Source: Shimia ponticola
Lineage (GTDB): Bacteria; Pseudomonadota; Alphaproteobacteria; Rhodobacterales; Rhodobacteraceae
Direction: 5' to 3'
NCBI RefSeq assembly: GCF_007995215.1
Contig: NZ_VCDK01000003.1
Location: 1,116,001 to 1,180,000, forward strand
DNA: 64,000 nt
In this document: positions 28,072 through 38,014 of the stretch, one piece after another
Layout of the letters: each line of letters begins with the position of its first letter
Position numbering within the stretch: position 1 is the stretch's first letter
The notes under the pieces: generated by a model
The model's input: only the letters and a program-made list of their open reading frames with translations
Databases searched by the model: none
Told to the model about the DNA's origin: nothing
Made by a program: the position numbers and the translations under genes

Positions 28072-28602
28072 ATGAAAAAAAAGTTGCCGAACCGAACGCT
28101 CGTTTTAGGTGGGGCGAGTTCCGGAAAAAGCCTGTGGGCAGAAAACCTGACCAATTCCTACAACTTGCCCAAACATTACATCGCAACGGCGCAAGCCTTT
28201 GATGACGAGATGCGCGCCAAGATCGACCAGCATAAACAGCAGCGCGGACCGAACTGGGTCACACATGAAGCACCTTTCGATGTCGCGGCCGTTCTTTCCA
28301 CGATCCCATCGACGGACGTTGTACTCTTGGACTGCCTGACGCTCTGGTTGTCGAACCAGTTGCTCGCAGAAACCGATCTTGAGAAAACGTGTGAAGCGCT
28401 GATCTCTGCCATCAGCGCCTGTCCCGCTCCGATCATCATGGTCAGCAATGAGGTTGGTCAGGGCGTCGTGCCCGAAAGCCGTCTTGGTCGCGCCTTTCGT
28501 TCAGCGCAAGGTCGGTTGAATCAACAGCTCGCCACATTGTGCGATCCGGTTGTCGTCGTCATGGCCGGGCTACCTCTTGCGCTCAAGGGAGAGTTGCCAT
28601 GA
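28072..28602 (+). CDS. cobU: Bifunctional adenosylcobinamide kinase / adenosylcobinamide-phosphate guanylyltransferase
   Basis: A 176-residue CobU/CobP, acting in assembly of the lower ligand loop of cobalamin. The P-loop is LVLGGASSGKSLWAE near the N-terminus; YIATAQAFDDEM, the HxxP-like WVTHEAP and LLDCLTLWLSN are typical. ATG 28072 gives the family N-terminus. It diverges from rpoH and overlaps the next gene as ATGA. The B12-dependent mutase ecm in this window is a likely consumer of the cofactor. Confidence 0.92.
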   Translation: MKKKLPNRTLVLGGASSGKSLWAENLTNSYNLPKHYIATAQAFDDEMRAKIDQHKQQRGPNWVTHEAPFDVAAVLSTIPSTDVVLLDCLTLWLSNQLLAETDLEKTCEALISAISACPAPIIMVSNEVGQGVVPESRLGRAFRSAQGRLNQQLATLCDPVVVVMAGLPLALKGELP

Positions 28603-29174
28603 CCACGTTTTATTGGGTGCGCCACGGGCCGACACATCAAAAGAACTTTACAGGCTGGCGCGATGTGCCAGCGGATCTGAGCGATACCGACGCCATTGCC
28701 CGCCTTGAACGCTATTTGCCACAGGATGCCATTGTCATTTCATCGGACCTTTTGCGAGCGAGGACGACGGCGGATGCCATTCAGGGCCAGCGGCAGCGAT
28801 TGGGCCATGATGCCAACCTGCGTGAGTTTCATTTCGGTGACTGGGACGGGCTGCACTTTTCAGAAGTTTCAGAGCAGCATCCCGAGTTGTCACGCGCCTA
28901 TTGGGAGCGCCCCGGCGATGTTGCACCGCCTAATGGAGAAAGCTGGAACCAAGCTGCCGCGCGGATCAACACCACGGTTGATCACCTGATAAAGACGTTC
29001 CCGGGTCAGAATATCGTAGCCGTGGCCCATTTCGGGGCCATCCTGACACAGGTCCAGCGAGGCCTCGGCGTCACCGCCTATGAAAGCCTTGCCCACAAGA
29101 TCGACCCGCTCAGCGTGACGCGCGTGGCACTCGGGGACCGCCCCGTGGTGGATCCGATCAATCACGCCCCGTGA
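28599..29174 (+). CDS. Histidine phosphatase family protein (possible alpha-ribazole phosphatase)
   Basis: A 191-residue phosphoglycerate-mutase-like phosphatase with the catalytic VRHGPTHQKNFTG near the N-terminus (RHG), the second-arginine region SSDLLRARTTADAI, the acidic EFHFGDWDGLHF and the second histidine in VAHFGAI. The 4-base overlap with cobU suggests the CobC role (alpha-ribazole-5'-phosphate phosphatase), but that is inferred from position only. Confidence 0.85.
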   Translation: MTTFYWVRHGPTHQKNFTGWRDVPADLSDTDAIARLERYLPQDAIVISSDLLRARTTADAIQGQRQRLGHDANLREFHFGDWDGLHFSEVSEQHPELSRAYWERPGDVAPPNGESWNQAAARINTTVDHLIKTFPGQNIVAVAHFGAILTQVQRGLGVTAYESLAHKIDPLSVTRVALGDRPVVDPINHAP

Positions 29175-29232
29175 TACCTGAGGCCTCAAATCGGAATTCG
29201 ATCCGCAGGATTTTCGCGATTAAAGTCTTGGC

Positions 29233-30102
29233 ATGACATACGATCTTTATATTGGTGACCGGACATTTTCTAGCTGGTCCATGCGCGGATGGCTCATGCT
29301 GCGCGCATTCGACATCGCTTACAACGTACACATGGTCGGGCTTTATGGTGGGACCATGGCCGACGACCTTGCGCCGCTGGCTCCTGCACGATTGGTGCCC
29401 GTCCTGAAAACGCCCGAGGGCTTTGTATTGCAGGACACGTTGGCCATGGGCGAGACCTTGCATGAACGTCACCCTGAGGCGGGACTGTATCCAGCCGACC
29501 CGGCCCAACGGGCTTTTGCCCGCTGGATCACGGCGGAAATGCATTCGGGGTTTGGTGCACTGCGCGGGGCATGCCCGATGAACCTGGCTCATGGTTGGGC
29601 TGATTTCGAAGCCAGCGACGCGGTGAAAGCGGATCTTGAAAGGATAGAAACGCTTTGGGCCACGGCGCGCGGAATGGCGAGTGACGGTCCTTGGCTCTTT
29701 GGGGCCTATTCGCTTGCGGATGTGTTCTACGCGCCTGTCGCCGCGCGTATCGCAGGCTATGGCCTGCCTGTTTCGGAACAGGCGCAGGCCTATGTCGACG
29801 CACACCTGTCGGACCCTCTGTTCCGGCAATGGCGCGCAATGGGTCTGACGAAGTCCTATGATCCGATGCCCTATCGCGAGGCCAAGACGGAAAGCCCATG
29901 GCCCGGACCTAAACGCCTTCCGGCGCGCGCTGTCGAAACCGGTCCGTCGGAAAACGATGCCTGCCCCTATTCAGGCAAGGACGTGACCCATTTCATGGAA
30001 CTCGATGGCCGCATCTTCGGGTTCTGCAATGCGTTCTGCCGGGACAAGACCGTCAATGATCCGGCCACATGGGATAAATTCATGGCCATTTACCAATCAT
30101 AA
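29233..30102 (+). CDS. Glutathione S-transferase with C-terminal YHS-like metal-binding tail
   Basis: A 289-residue protein. The first 220 residues are a GST: thioredoxin-like N-domain (YIGDRTFSSWSMRGWLML, with the SS-x-R glutathione region) and a helical C-domain ending around LFRQWRAMGL. The last 45 residues are extra: CPYSGKDVTHF then FGFCNAFCRDKTVNDPATW, a C...FCxxxC...DP pattern like YHS/TRASH metal-binding modules. This suggests a GST coupled to a metal or redox sensor tail. Monocistronic by spacing. Confidence 0.8.
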   Translation: MTYDLYIGDRTFSSWSMRGWLMLRAFDIAYNVHMVGLYGGTMADDLAPLAPARLVPVLKTPEGFVLQDTLAMGETLHERHPEAGLYPADPAQRAFARWITAEMHSGFGALRGACPMNLAHGWADFEASDAVKADLERIETLWATARGMASDGPWLFGAYSLADVFYAPVAARIAGYGLPVSEQAQAYVDAHLSDPLFRQWRAMGLTKSYDPMPYREAKTESPWPGPKRLPARAVETGPSENDACPYSGKDVTHFMELDGRIFGFCNAFCRDKTVNDPATWDKFMAIYQS

Positions 30103-30120
30103 ACCAAGCAGCGGCTAACC

Positions 30121-30138
30121 GTTAACGGATGTTAACGG
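30121..30138 (+). repeat. Two GTTAACGG repeats upstream of comM
   Basis: GTTAACGG occurs at 30121 and 30131, one helical turn apart (10-base period), ending at the ribosome-binding site of comM. TTAA-N6-TTAA spacing is one base short of the CtrA consensus (N7). Confidence 0.5.
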
Positions 30139-30147
30139 GAGGCTGCC

Positions 30148-31656
30148 ATGGTGGCGATGGCCTATACGGTGGCCTTTGAAGGGGTCGAGGCGCGGCGCGT
30201 TGAAGTACAATGCGCCGTCACGCCGGGGCTGCCGGCCTTTGGCATTGTCGGCCTGCCCGACAAGGCAGTCAGCGAAGCCCGTGAACGGGTGCGCGCGGCG
30301 TTGTCGGCAATGTCCATTGCGTTGCCGTCCAAGCGGATCACGGTGAACCTATCGCCTGCGGACCTGCCGAAGGAAGGGTCACATTTTGACCTTCCCATCG
30401 CGCTGGCATTGCTGGCGGCGCTCGACATGATCCCGAAGGATGAGGTCGAGCAGACAGTCGCTTTGGGAGAGTTGTCGCTGAACGGTGATCTTGTGCATGT
30501 GGTCGGCGCACTGCCCGCCGCCATGGCTGCGGCAGAGGATGACCGGCGGCTCTTGTGTCCGAAAGCCAGCGGCGCAGAGGCCGCATGGGTCGGCGGGACC
30601 GAAGTCATCGCGCCCGCCACTTTAGGCGAAGTGCTCCGCCACTATACCGGGCGGACCCCACTGACACCGGCAGAACCCGGCGAGGTCACAGGCCACGCCC
30701 ATGCGCGCGACCTGCGCGATGTCAAAGGTCAGGAACGCGCCAAACGGGCGCTCGAGATTGCAGCTGCGGGACGTCATCACCTGTTGATGGTCGGCACACC
30801 GGGCTCTGGCAAATCAATGCTTGCGGCGCGAATGCCCGGGATCCTGCCCCCCCTAAGCGCGGCCGAAGCGCTTGAGACCTCGATGATCCACTCGATCTCG
30901 GGCCTTTTGGATGACGGAGGCATTTCACGCATACGTCCATTTCGAGAGCCGCATCACACAGCCTCCATGGTCGCAATTGTCGGCGGCGGGCGCGGGGCCA
31001 AGCCCGGTGAAATCTCGCTCGCGCATAACGGCGTGCTCTTCATGGATGAGTTTCCGGAATTTGCACGCACGGTTCTTGAAACGCTGCGCCAACCCATTGA
31101 GACCGGGTCGGTCATGGTCGCCCGTGCGAATGCCCACGTGCGTTACCCGTCGAAGTTTCTGCTGGTGGCGGCCGCCAACCCTTGCAAATGCGGGTACCTC
31201 TCCGATCCAGAGCGCGCCTGCGCGCGCGTTCCGCATTGTGGAGAAGATTACATGGGCCGCATATCAGGGCCACTGATGGACCGCTTCGATCTGCGGGTCG
31301 AGGTGCCGCCGGTGGCCTTCAGCGATCTGGATTTGCCACCGAGCGGCCCCAGCAGCGCAGAGGTCGCGACCCGCGTGCGAGCCGCCCGCGATGTGCAAAC
31401 CGAGCGCTTTGAGACGGTCGACGACACCCGTGTAAACGCAGATGCCGAAGGACAAGTTTTGGAAGAAATCGCTCAGCCCGACACTGAAGGCCGGGACTTG
31501 CTTGTGAAAGCAGCGGACCGATTTGGGCTGTCAGCGCGCGGCTATCACCGGGTCTTGCGGGTCGCACGCACGATTGCCGATCTGGACGGCGCAAAGACCG
31601 TCAGGCGTCCTCATGTCGCCGAAGCCATCAGCTTTCGCCTGACAATGGCGGCCTAG
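30148..31656 (+). CDS. comM: YifB/ComM family Mg-chelatase-like AAA+ ATPase
   Basis: A 502-residue ComM homologue, a hexameric helicase that extends branch migration during natural transformation. N-terminal ChlI-like domain, Walker [18 protein letters not shown] near residue 215, Walker [11 protein letters not shown] near 295 and a cysteine cluster [19 protein letters not shown] near 345. GGGAGG lies seven bases before ATG 30148. Two GTTAACGG repeats sit directly upstream. Its stop overlaps the convergent gshB stop by four bases. Confidence 0.92.
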   Translation: MVAMAYTVAFEGVEARRVEVQCAVTPGLPAFGIVGLPDKAVSEARERVRAALSAMSIALPSKRITVNLSPADLPKEGSHFDLPIALALLAALDMIPKDEVEQTVALGELSLNGDLVHVVGALPAAMAAAEDDRRLLCPKASGAEAAWVGGTEVIAPATLGEVLRHYTGRTPLTPAEPGEVTGHAHARDLRDVKGQERAKRALEIAAAGRHHLLMVGTPGSGKSMLAARMPGILPPLSAAEALETSMIHSISGLLDDGGISRIRPFREPHHTASMVAIVGGGRGAKPGEISLAHNGVLFMDEFPEFARTVLETLRQPIETGSVMVARANAHVRYPSKFLLVAAANPCKCGYLSDPERACARVPHCGEDYMGRISGPLMDRFDLRVEVPPVAFSDLDLPPSGPSSAEVATRVRAARDVQTERFETVDDTRVNADAEGQVLEEIAQPDTEGRDLLVKAADRFGLSARGYHRVLRVARTIADLDGAKTVRRPHVAEAISFRLTMAA

Positions 31657-32588
31657 CTGCGCTTGGCTTCGATGGCTTCCCAGATTTTCTCTGCGATGTT
31701 CACGCCATCAAAGCGCTCAAGCTCTTGAATGCCTGTCGGAGAGGTCACGTTGATCTCGGTCAGCCAATCACCGATGACGTCGATGCCTACAAAAATCTGT
31801 CCATTGTCGCGTAGTTTTGGCCCGATGATTGCGCAGATTTCGCGTTCGCGGTCGGTGAGCCCGATCTTTTCAGGACGACCGCCCACATGCATGTTCGAGC
31901 GCGTTTCGCCCTTGGCCGGGACGCGGTTGATGGCTCCGACGGGTTCGCCATCGACAAGGATGATGCGTTTGTCGCCTGCGCTGACATCCGGCAGGAATTT
32001 CTGCGCAATCAGAGGTTCGCGGTTCATGCCGGCAAACATTTCATGCAGGGATGCAAGGTTCCCGTCTTCGGGCGTCAGCCGGAACACACCGGCCCCACCG
32101 TTGCCATAGAGCGGTTTGACGATAATGTCCCCGTGCCGTTCGCGGAAATCACGCAGCGCCTCAAGCGACCTGGCAACCATGGTCGGCGGCGTCAGATCCT
32201 GAAACTCCAGCACAAGCAGCTTTTCGGGAAAGTTGCGGACCCAGAACGGATCATTCACGACCAGTGTTTGCGGATGCACCATCTCAAGCAGATGTGTCGT
32301 CGTGATATACCCCATATCGAACGGCGGGTCCTGACGCAGCCAGATCACATCAAAACTGCTTAATTCACGGGTTTCGCGGGCACCAAAGGTGACATGGTTG
32401 CCCTGTTCACGGCGCAGCGTCACCCCATGACCGGTTGCTGACACGGTTCCGCTATCAAAGATCAGATCATCGGGCTGATAGACAAAAACGCTGTGACCTC
32501 GCGCCTGCGCCTCTTCGGCCAATCGAAAGGAGCTGTCCGCGTCAATGTTGACCCCTTCGATCGGGTCCATCTGAAATGCCACCTGCAT
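31653..32588 (-). CDS. gshB: Glutathione synthetase
   Basis: A 311-residue ATP-grasp ligase joining gamma-glutamylcysteine and glycine. The N-terminus [19 protein letters not shown], the ATP-binding [17 protein letters not shown] and the C-terminal [17 protein letters not shown] are standard for GshB. It is the last gene of rsmI-yraN-gshB, in the order usual for Rhodobacteraceae, with 90 bases before it. Confidence 0.96.
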   Translation of the reverse strand: MQVAFQMDPIEGVNIDADSSFRLAEEAQARGHSVFVYQPDDLIFDSGTVSATGHGVTLRREQGNHVTFGARETRELSSFDVIWLRQDPPFDMGYITTTHLLEMVHPQTLVVNDPFWVRNFPEKLLVLEFQDLTPPTMVARSLEALRDFRERHGDIIVKPLYGNGGAGVFRLTPEDGNLASLHEMFAGMNREPLIAQKFLPDVSAGDKRIILVDGEPVGAINRVPAKGETRSNMHVGGRPEKIGLTDREREICAIIGPKLRDNGQIFVGIDVIGDWLTEINVTSPTGIQELERFDGVNIAEKIWEAIEAKRS

Positions 32589-32678
32589 GACGCGCTCCTG
32601 TCCGTTTCCCGGCAGTGATGGCGCAAGGGTGCGTGAACTTCAATGCCAAGGCTATCTGCATTGACGCACAACAGCTTT

Positions 32679-33047
32679 TCAAAGTTGGGTTGACTCATAA
32701 CTCAGCGCGCCGAAGAGCACGAGCACCTGTCCATGGGCATCAACTGCAGCCACATCGCAGGTCACATCCGTATTCAGGCCTTTTGGCGTTGAGACCAAGA
32801 ATTCAAGCATCGTGGCTTCGATCCGGCGTGCCTGCGCGGGGCTAACCCGTGCCATTGCGGCGGCAAAGCTGCGGCTTTTTTTGACTTCGACAATTGCGAA
32901 GCGCTCCTGCCGTTGAAAAATCAGGTCGATTTCACCGGCTTCGCCTCTCCAGCGTTGCGCGACGGGCAACCATCCGTCGCGGCGATAGTGGCGGATGACA
33001 GAGTCTTCTCCTGCCAGCCCGGCAAGGTAGGAGACCAGTCCGCTCAT
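32679..33047 (-). CDS. YraN family protein (UPF0102)
   Basis: A 122-residue protein with the nuclease-like YraN core: GWLPVAQRWRGEAGEIDLIF, then FAIVEVKKSR (E-x-K), the predicted metal site of a restriction-endonuclease-like fold. It starts six bases after rsmI and shares its operon. Biochemical role unproven in the family. Confidence 0.93.
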   Translation of the reverse strand: MSGLVSYLAGLAGEDSVIRHYRRDGWLPVAQRWRGEAGEIDLIFQRQERFAIVEVKKSRSFAAAMARVSPAQARRIEATMLEFLVSTPKGLNTDVTCDVAAVDAHGQVLVLFGALSYESTQL

Positions 33048-33053
33048 GCGGGA

Positions 33054-33914
33054 TTATCCATCTGACTTCATGTCCAAAGCGATCTGGTACACCTGACGGC
33101 GTGGCACACTGAGCGAGCCCGATACAGCCGTTGCCGCATCCTTGATGCGCATTGTTTCAAGCGCGGTCTGCAGCGCGGCACGGATCATGTCGTCGGTCAC
33201 CTCTGTCGTTTCGGCGCGTCCGATCAGGACGACGCATTCGCCCTTGGGCGGTGTCGCGCGCACGCTGTCCAGCACATCTTCGGCGCGGCCATGGCGCACC
33301 TCTTCAAATCGTTTGGTCAGCTCACGACACAGCGACACTGGCCGCTCGCCCCCGTAGACTTCGCAGATGTCGGTTAACAGATCCTCAACACGGCCCGGAG
33401 CTTCGTAAAGGATCAAAGTCGCAGAAAGGTCTCGTAGCCCCATCAACGCGGATTGGCGCGCAGCCTTGGCGTTGGGCAGAAACCCGGCAAAGTGAAACTG
33501 ATCGGTCGGCAAAGCAGACAGTGAAAGCGCGGTGATCACCGCGCTTGGCCCCGGCGCAGTCGTCACAGCCAGACCCGCCGCCCGCATTTCGGAGGCAAGG
33601 TGATATCCCGGATCAGCGATCAAAGGCGTTCCGGCGTCTGACGCGTAAGCCACGGACCTCCCGGAGCGGACATGCTCAATCAGCTTTGGGCGCATCTCGG
33701 ACCCGTTGTGGTCGTGATAGGGCAGAACACGGCGTCCTTCCAAAGGGATGCCGTGTATCTCCATCAGCTTGCGCAGATTGCGGGTATCCTCGGCAGCAAG
33801 AACATCGGCAGACGCCAAAACATCGAGTGCCCGCAATGTGATGTCGCGGGCCGATCCGATGGGTGTCGCGACAAGGTACAGTGCAGGGGCAAGTGTTTGC
33901 TGACGGAAATTCAT
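33054..33914 (-). CDS. rsmI: 16S rRNA (cytidine(1402)-2'-O)-methyltransferase
   Basis: A 286-residue tetrapyrrole-methylase-fold enzyme that methylates C1402 in 16S rRNA. YLVATPIGSARDITLRAL at the N-terminus, AAEDTRNLRKLM, and SDAGTPLIADPGYHL (SAM-binding loop) are diagnostic. It diverges from the LpoA-like gene, matching the conserved lpoA-rsmI-yraN neighbourhood. Confidence 0.95.
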   Translation of the reverse strand: MNFRQQTLAPALYLVATPIGSARDITLRALDVLASADVLAAEDTRNLRKLMEIHGIPLEGRRVLPYHDHNGSEMRPKLIEHVRSGRSVAYASDAGTPLIADPGYHLASEMRAAGLAVTTAPGPSAVITALSLSALPTDQFHFAGFLPNAKAARQSALMGLRDLSATLILYEAPGRVEDLLTDICEVYGGERPVSLCRELTKRFEEVRHGRAEDVLDSVRATPPKGECVVLIGRAETTEVTDDMIRAALQTALETMRIKDAATAVSGSLSVPRRQVYQIALDMKSDG

Positions 33915-34032
33915 GACTCGACCCCCTCTGGGACATCCTTATTATGCGCTCAGGCTGGCGCTGTGGGGGCACCGGCATGACTTCGGGCACCCATCACCTA
34001 ACCTAAGGGGCCTGATCAACGGGGGTTTGTTT

Positions 34033-35232
34033 ATGTTTGCTGTTTTTCATCGACTGCGCAACGTCGTGCGCGGTGTCGTCGGGGTCGCGGGGGTCGGGCT
34101 TCTTGCCGCCTGTGATCCGTCCGCGCTGAACCTGCCCAATCCGGGCGGCGCGCCAAGCGGACCTGCCGTTGACACCACCGAGCCTGTTCAGGTCGCGCTT
34201 CTTGTGCCCAGCGGGTCGGGCGTAGCAGCACTTGACGGTATCGCCGTCAGCCTTGAAAACGCAGCGAAATTAGCCGTCTCAAGCCTGAATGGCGTAGAGG
34301 TCGACCTGCGCGTCTATAGCACTCAGCGCAATACGCAGGTGGCCGTTAATGCAGCCGCGCAGGCTATGAATGACGGCGCGGACATCATTCTGGGGCCGCT
34401 TGACGGTGAGGCCGCGGCAGCTGTCGGGCGCACGGTCGCAGGGACCGGAACGCAGGTGCTCGCGTTCTCGAACAACACGGCCATTGCCGGTGGCAATGTG
34501 TATCTATTGGGTCAGACGTTTGAAGACTCTGCGCGCTCGGTGGCACGCTTTGCTGCCGAACAGGGAAAATCCAAAGTGGTGCTCATCCATGCCCGCGATG
34601 TGGCTGGCGAAGCAGGTCGCGCGGCCGTTGCCAAGGCCGTCGCCGAGTCAGGACTGACGCTGAGCGGTGTGGCGGGCTACGAACCATCCCAAGCCGGGGT
34701 TTTTGCGACTGCCTCATCCGCGGCCGCAACCGCGCGCAGCAGCGATGCAGACGCGCTCTTTTTGACGTCGAACGCGGCCGGCGCGCTGCCGATCTTCCTC
34801 GAACTTTTGCCCGAGCGTGGGTTGGGTCCAGATGCGATCCAGTATCTGGGTTTGAGCCGCTGGGACAGCGATCCGCGTTTGTTCTCACTGCCCGGTGCCA
34901 ACGGCGCATGGTTCGCCATGCCCGATCGGGCCCGCGACGCGGCCTTTAAGGCGCGCTATGCCGCGACCTATGGCAATCAACCGCATATCCTTGCCAGCAC
35001 GGCCTTTGACGGCATCGCCGCAATTGGCGCGCTTTGGGCGCAAGGCGGCAACGACCCGCTGGGCTCCGCGTCTCTGACACGCAGTGCCGGGTTCCAAGGT
35101 GCGACCGGCATCTTCCGGCTACGCACTGACGGAACGAACGACCGCGGCTTGGCAATCGGGACGATCCAAGGGGGACAGGTTCAGACATTGCAGGCTGCGC
35201 CGACCAGCTTCGGGCGCGGGTTCGGGTTCTGA
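34033..35232 (+). CDS. LpoA-like penicillin-binding-protein activator lipoprotein
   Basis: A 399-residue lipoprotein with lipobox LLAAC (cysteine near residue 27) and a periplasmic-binding-protein-like domain (VQVALLVPSGSGVAALDGI onward). ATG 34033 is chosen because it yields the signal peptide. Its place diverging from rsmI-yraN supports the LpoA assignment, an outer-membrane activator of peptidoglycan synthase. The next gene, glnD, starts three bases after its stop. Confidence 0.85.
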   Translation: MFAVFHRLRNVVRGVVGVAGVGLLAACDPSALNLPNPGGAPSGPAVDTTEPVQVALLVPSGSGVAALDGIAVSLENAAKLAVSSLNGVEVDLRVYSTQRNTQVAVNAAAQAMNDGADIILGPLDGEAAAAVGRTVAGTGTQVLAFSNNTAIAGGNVYLLGQTFEDSARSVARFAAEQGKSKVVLIHARDVAGEAGRAAVAKAVAESGLTLSGVAGYEPSQAGVFATASSAAATARSSDADALFLTSNAAGALPIFLELLPERGLGPDAIQYLGLSRWDSDPRLFSLPGANGAWFAMPDRARDAAFKARYAATYGNQPHILASTAFDGIAAIGALWAQGGNDPLGSASLTRSAGFQGATGIFRLRTDGTNDRGLAIGTIQGGQVQTLQAAPTSFGRGFGF

Positions 35233-35235
35233 TCA

Positions 35236-38001
35236 ATGGGAATTGCTTGGCGGTTGACGCCCCATCCGAACATGGCCGTCCCCGCCGAGCAGTTGTTTCC
35301 GGCTGACACCTTTTTGGCAGCTCTCCACGAAGAGCTGCCAACCTTGCCTGACGACAAGGCACGCCGCGCGCGCGCGGTTGAGATGCTTCTGCAAGCGAAG
35401 ACATTTGCGCATCAGGCCATCGCCGATGCTCTGGCGACGGCCCCTTTGGATGCACGCGCCGCAACAACTGCCTACACCTATCTGACCGATTGTCTGGTGA
35501 TGGTCATCTACGACGTCGCCGTCACCTACTTGCAGAAGCCTGGGTCGGATGACCCTGCCTTTTCCATCATGGCTGTTGGTGGATACGGCCGGGGCGAAAT
35601 GGCGCTGCATTCCGACGTCGATCTGCTATTCTTGATCCCCGACAAACGCTCGGGCTGGGCCGAACGCGTTGTGGAAACGATGCTTTATTTGATGTGGGAC
35701 CTCAAACTGAAGGTCGGCCACGCAACACGTAGCATCAAGGAATGCGTCAGCCTTGCTAAAGAGGATTTCACGATCCGCACCAGTCTGGTCGAGTGCCGCA
35801 CGCTCGGCGGCGATCAGGACATGCCGGTCACGCTGAAAGACCGCCTTTGGACAGACCTCTTCCGTTCGACGGCGTCGGATTTCATCGAAGCGAAACTGGA
35901 AGAGCGCAGCGCCCGACACAAGAAACAAGGCGGCCAGCGCTACATGGTCGAGCCCAATGTCAAAGAGGGCAAAGGCGGGCTGCGCGATCTGCAGTCGCTG
36001 TTCTGGATCGCCAAATACATCCACGGTGTCGGCGACGCCGCAGAACTTGTCCCTCTGGGTCTGTTCCGGCGCGAGGAATTCGACCGGTTCGTCCGCGCCG
36101 AGAATTTCCTATGGGCCGTCCGGTGCCACATGCACATCGCCACGGGACGTGCATCCGAACAGTTGACCTTTGACCTGCAGGTCGAGGTTGCTGATCGCAT
36201 GGGATATGCAGATGGCAAAGGACGCCGCGCGGTCGAGCATTTCATGCAGGACTATTTTCGCCACGCTACACATGTCGGCGACCTGACGCGCATTTTCCTG
36301 ACCGCACTGGAGGATGCACACGTCAAGACCGAGCCGATGTTGCTTGGCCTGTTCCGCCGCCCCAAAAAGGCGACGCCGCCCTATGCGATCAAACAAAACC
36401 GGATCACCATCGGTGACGTCGACGCGTTTCTGGCCGACAAGGTCAATCTGCTGCGCCTGTTTGGCGAAGCGATGCGTACCGGGACCCTGATCCATCCGGA
36501 TGCAATGCGTGTGGTTGCCGCCAACCTGCACCTGATTGATTACGGGATGCAAAACGATCCCGAAGCGGTTCAGATCTTTCTCGAGACGCTGCTGAAGCAC
36601 GGCAATCCGGAGCGCGCCTTGCGGCGGATGAACGAATTGGGCGTGCTCTCGGCATTTATTCCTGAGTTCGAGCCGATTGTCGCGATGATGCAGTTCAATA
36701 TGTATCACGCCTACACGGTCGACGAGCACACCATCCAATGCGTTTCCACACTGGCCCAGATCGAACGTGGCGAGTTGGAAGAAGACCTTCCCGTGGCTTC
36801 GTCGATCCTGAAGGACGGGGTCAATCGCAAGGTCCTATACGTTGCCCTGCTGTGCCATGACATCGGCAAAGGGCGTCCAGAAGACCATTCGATCCTCGGC
36901 GCGCGGATCGCGCGGACCGTAGCCACACGTCTCGGCCTCAAAAAGAAAGAAGTCGAAACCGTTGAATGGCTGGTGCGCTATCACCTGCTGATGTCGGACA
37001 TGGCGCAAAAGCGCGACATTGCCGACCCGCGCACCGTGCGGGACTTTGCCAAGGCCGTACAAACCGTCAAACGCCTCGATTTGCTGACGGTGCTCACGGT
37101 CTGTGACATTCGCGGCGTTGGACCTGACACATGGAACAACTGGAAAGCGGTGCTGATCCGCGCGCTCTATCGTCAGACTCGCACGGTCCTCGAAGAGGGA
37201 ATGGAGGCCATCACCCGTGAGAACCGGGGTAACGAGGCCAAGAAAAAGCTGCGCGAAGCGCTCAGCGATTGGGACACAGCGGCCATCCGCAAGGAAACCA
37301 GCAGGCACTATGCCCCTTACTGGCAAAACCTGCATGTCACGGCGCACGAAGTCATCGCGCGCATGCTGCGCGAAATACCCGATGACGAAGTGCGGATTGA
37401 TCTTCAGCCCGATCCCGAACGCGACGCAACGCGTGCCTGCTTTGCCATGCTTGACCATCCCGGCATCTTTAGCCGCATCACTGGTGCCTTGGCCCTTGTC
37501 GGTGCCGAGGTCGTCGACGCCCGCACATTCACCAGCAAGGACGGCTACGCGACAGCCGTGTTCTGGGTACAGGACAGCGACGAAACCCCGTTCGAAGGCC
37601 CCCGCCTGAAACGGCTGGAAACGATGATCCACAAATCACTAATGGGCGAAGTGGTGGCGCGCGATGCTTTGGCAGAGAAGGACAAGCTGAAGAAGCGCGA
37701 GAAACCCTTTGATCATCCGACGCACATCATTTTCGACAATGATGGCTCGGATATCTACACGCTGATCGAAGTCGACACGCGGGATCGCCCGGGGCTTTTG
37801 CACGATTTGTGCCGAACTCTTGCTGCCTCGAACATCTATATCGCCAGCGCGGTCATTGCGACCTACGGGGCGCAAGCGGTTGATACGTTCTATGTGAAGG
37901 ACATGTTCGGGCTGAAGATTCACAACAAATCCAAACAGCAGACGCTCGAACGCAAGTTGCGCGACGCGATCATGTTGGGCGCCGAACGTGCACAGTCATA
38001 A
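35236..38001 (+). CDS. glnD: Bifunctional PII uridylyltransferase / uridylyl-removing enzyme
   Basis: A 921-residue nitrogen sensor. Nucleotidyltransferase domain with GGYGRGEMALHSDVDLLFL near residue 115; the HD domain with ALLCHDIGKGRPEDHS near 540; two C-terminal ACT domains (FSRITGALALVGAEVVDA and PGLLHDLCRTLAASNIYI) that bind glutamine. It controls PII proteins by reversible uridylylation. The start at 35236 is only three bases after the LpoA-like stop; ATG 35272 is an alternative. Confidence 0.96.
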   Translation: MGIAWRLTPHPNMAVPAEQLFPADTFLAALHEELPTLPDDKARRARAVEMLLQAKTFAHQAIADALATAPLDARAATTAYTYLTDCLVMVIYDVAVTYLQKPGSDDPAFSIMAVGGYGRGEMALHSDVDLLFLIPDKRSGWAERVVETMLYLMWDLKLKVGHATRSIKECVSLAKEDFTIRTSLVECRTLGGDQDMPVTLKDRLWTDLFRSTASDFIEAKLEERSARHKKQGGQRYMVEPNVKEGKGGLRDLQSLFWIAKYIHGVGDAAELVPLGLFRREEFDRFVRAENFLWAVRCHMHIATGRASEQLTFDLQVEVADRMGYADGKGRRAVEHFMQDYFRHATHVGDLTRIFLTALEDAHVKTEPMLLGLFRRPKKATPPYAIKQNRITIGDVDAFLADKVNLLRLFGEAMRTGTLIHPDAMRVVAANLHLIDYGMQNDPEAVQIFLETLLKHGNPERALRRMNELGVLSAFIPEFEPIVAMMQFNMYHAYTVDEHTIQCVSTLAQIERGELEEDLPVASSILKDGVNRKVLYVALLCHDIGKGRPEDHSILGARIARTVATRLGLKKKEVETVEWLVRYHLLMSDMAQKRDIADPRTVRDFAKAVQTVKRLDLLTVLTVCDIRGVGPDTWNNWKAVLIRALYRQTRTVLEEGMEAITRENRGNEAKKKLREALSDWDTAAIRKETSRHYAPYWQNLHVTAHEVIARMLREIPDDEVRIDLQPDPERDATRACFAMLDHPGIFSRITGALALVGAEVVDARTFTSKDGYATAVFWVQDSDETPFEGPRLKRLETMIHKSLMGEVVARDALAEKDKLKKREKPFDHPTHIIFDNDGSDIYTLIEVDTRDRPGLLHDLCRTLAASNIYIASAVIATYGAQAVDTFYVKDMFGLKIHNKSKQQTLERKLRDAIMLGAERAQS

Positions 38002-38014
38002 GGCCCTCTGATCC

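Noticed and set aside
36109-36738. Antisense frame (209 codons) opposite glnD
   Set aside because: Shadow of an unmistakable glnD; no independent evidence.
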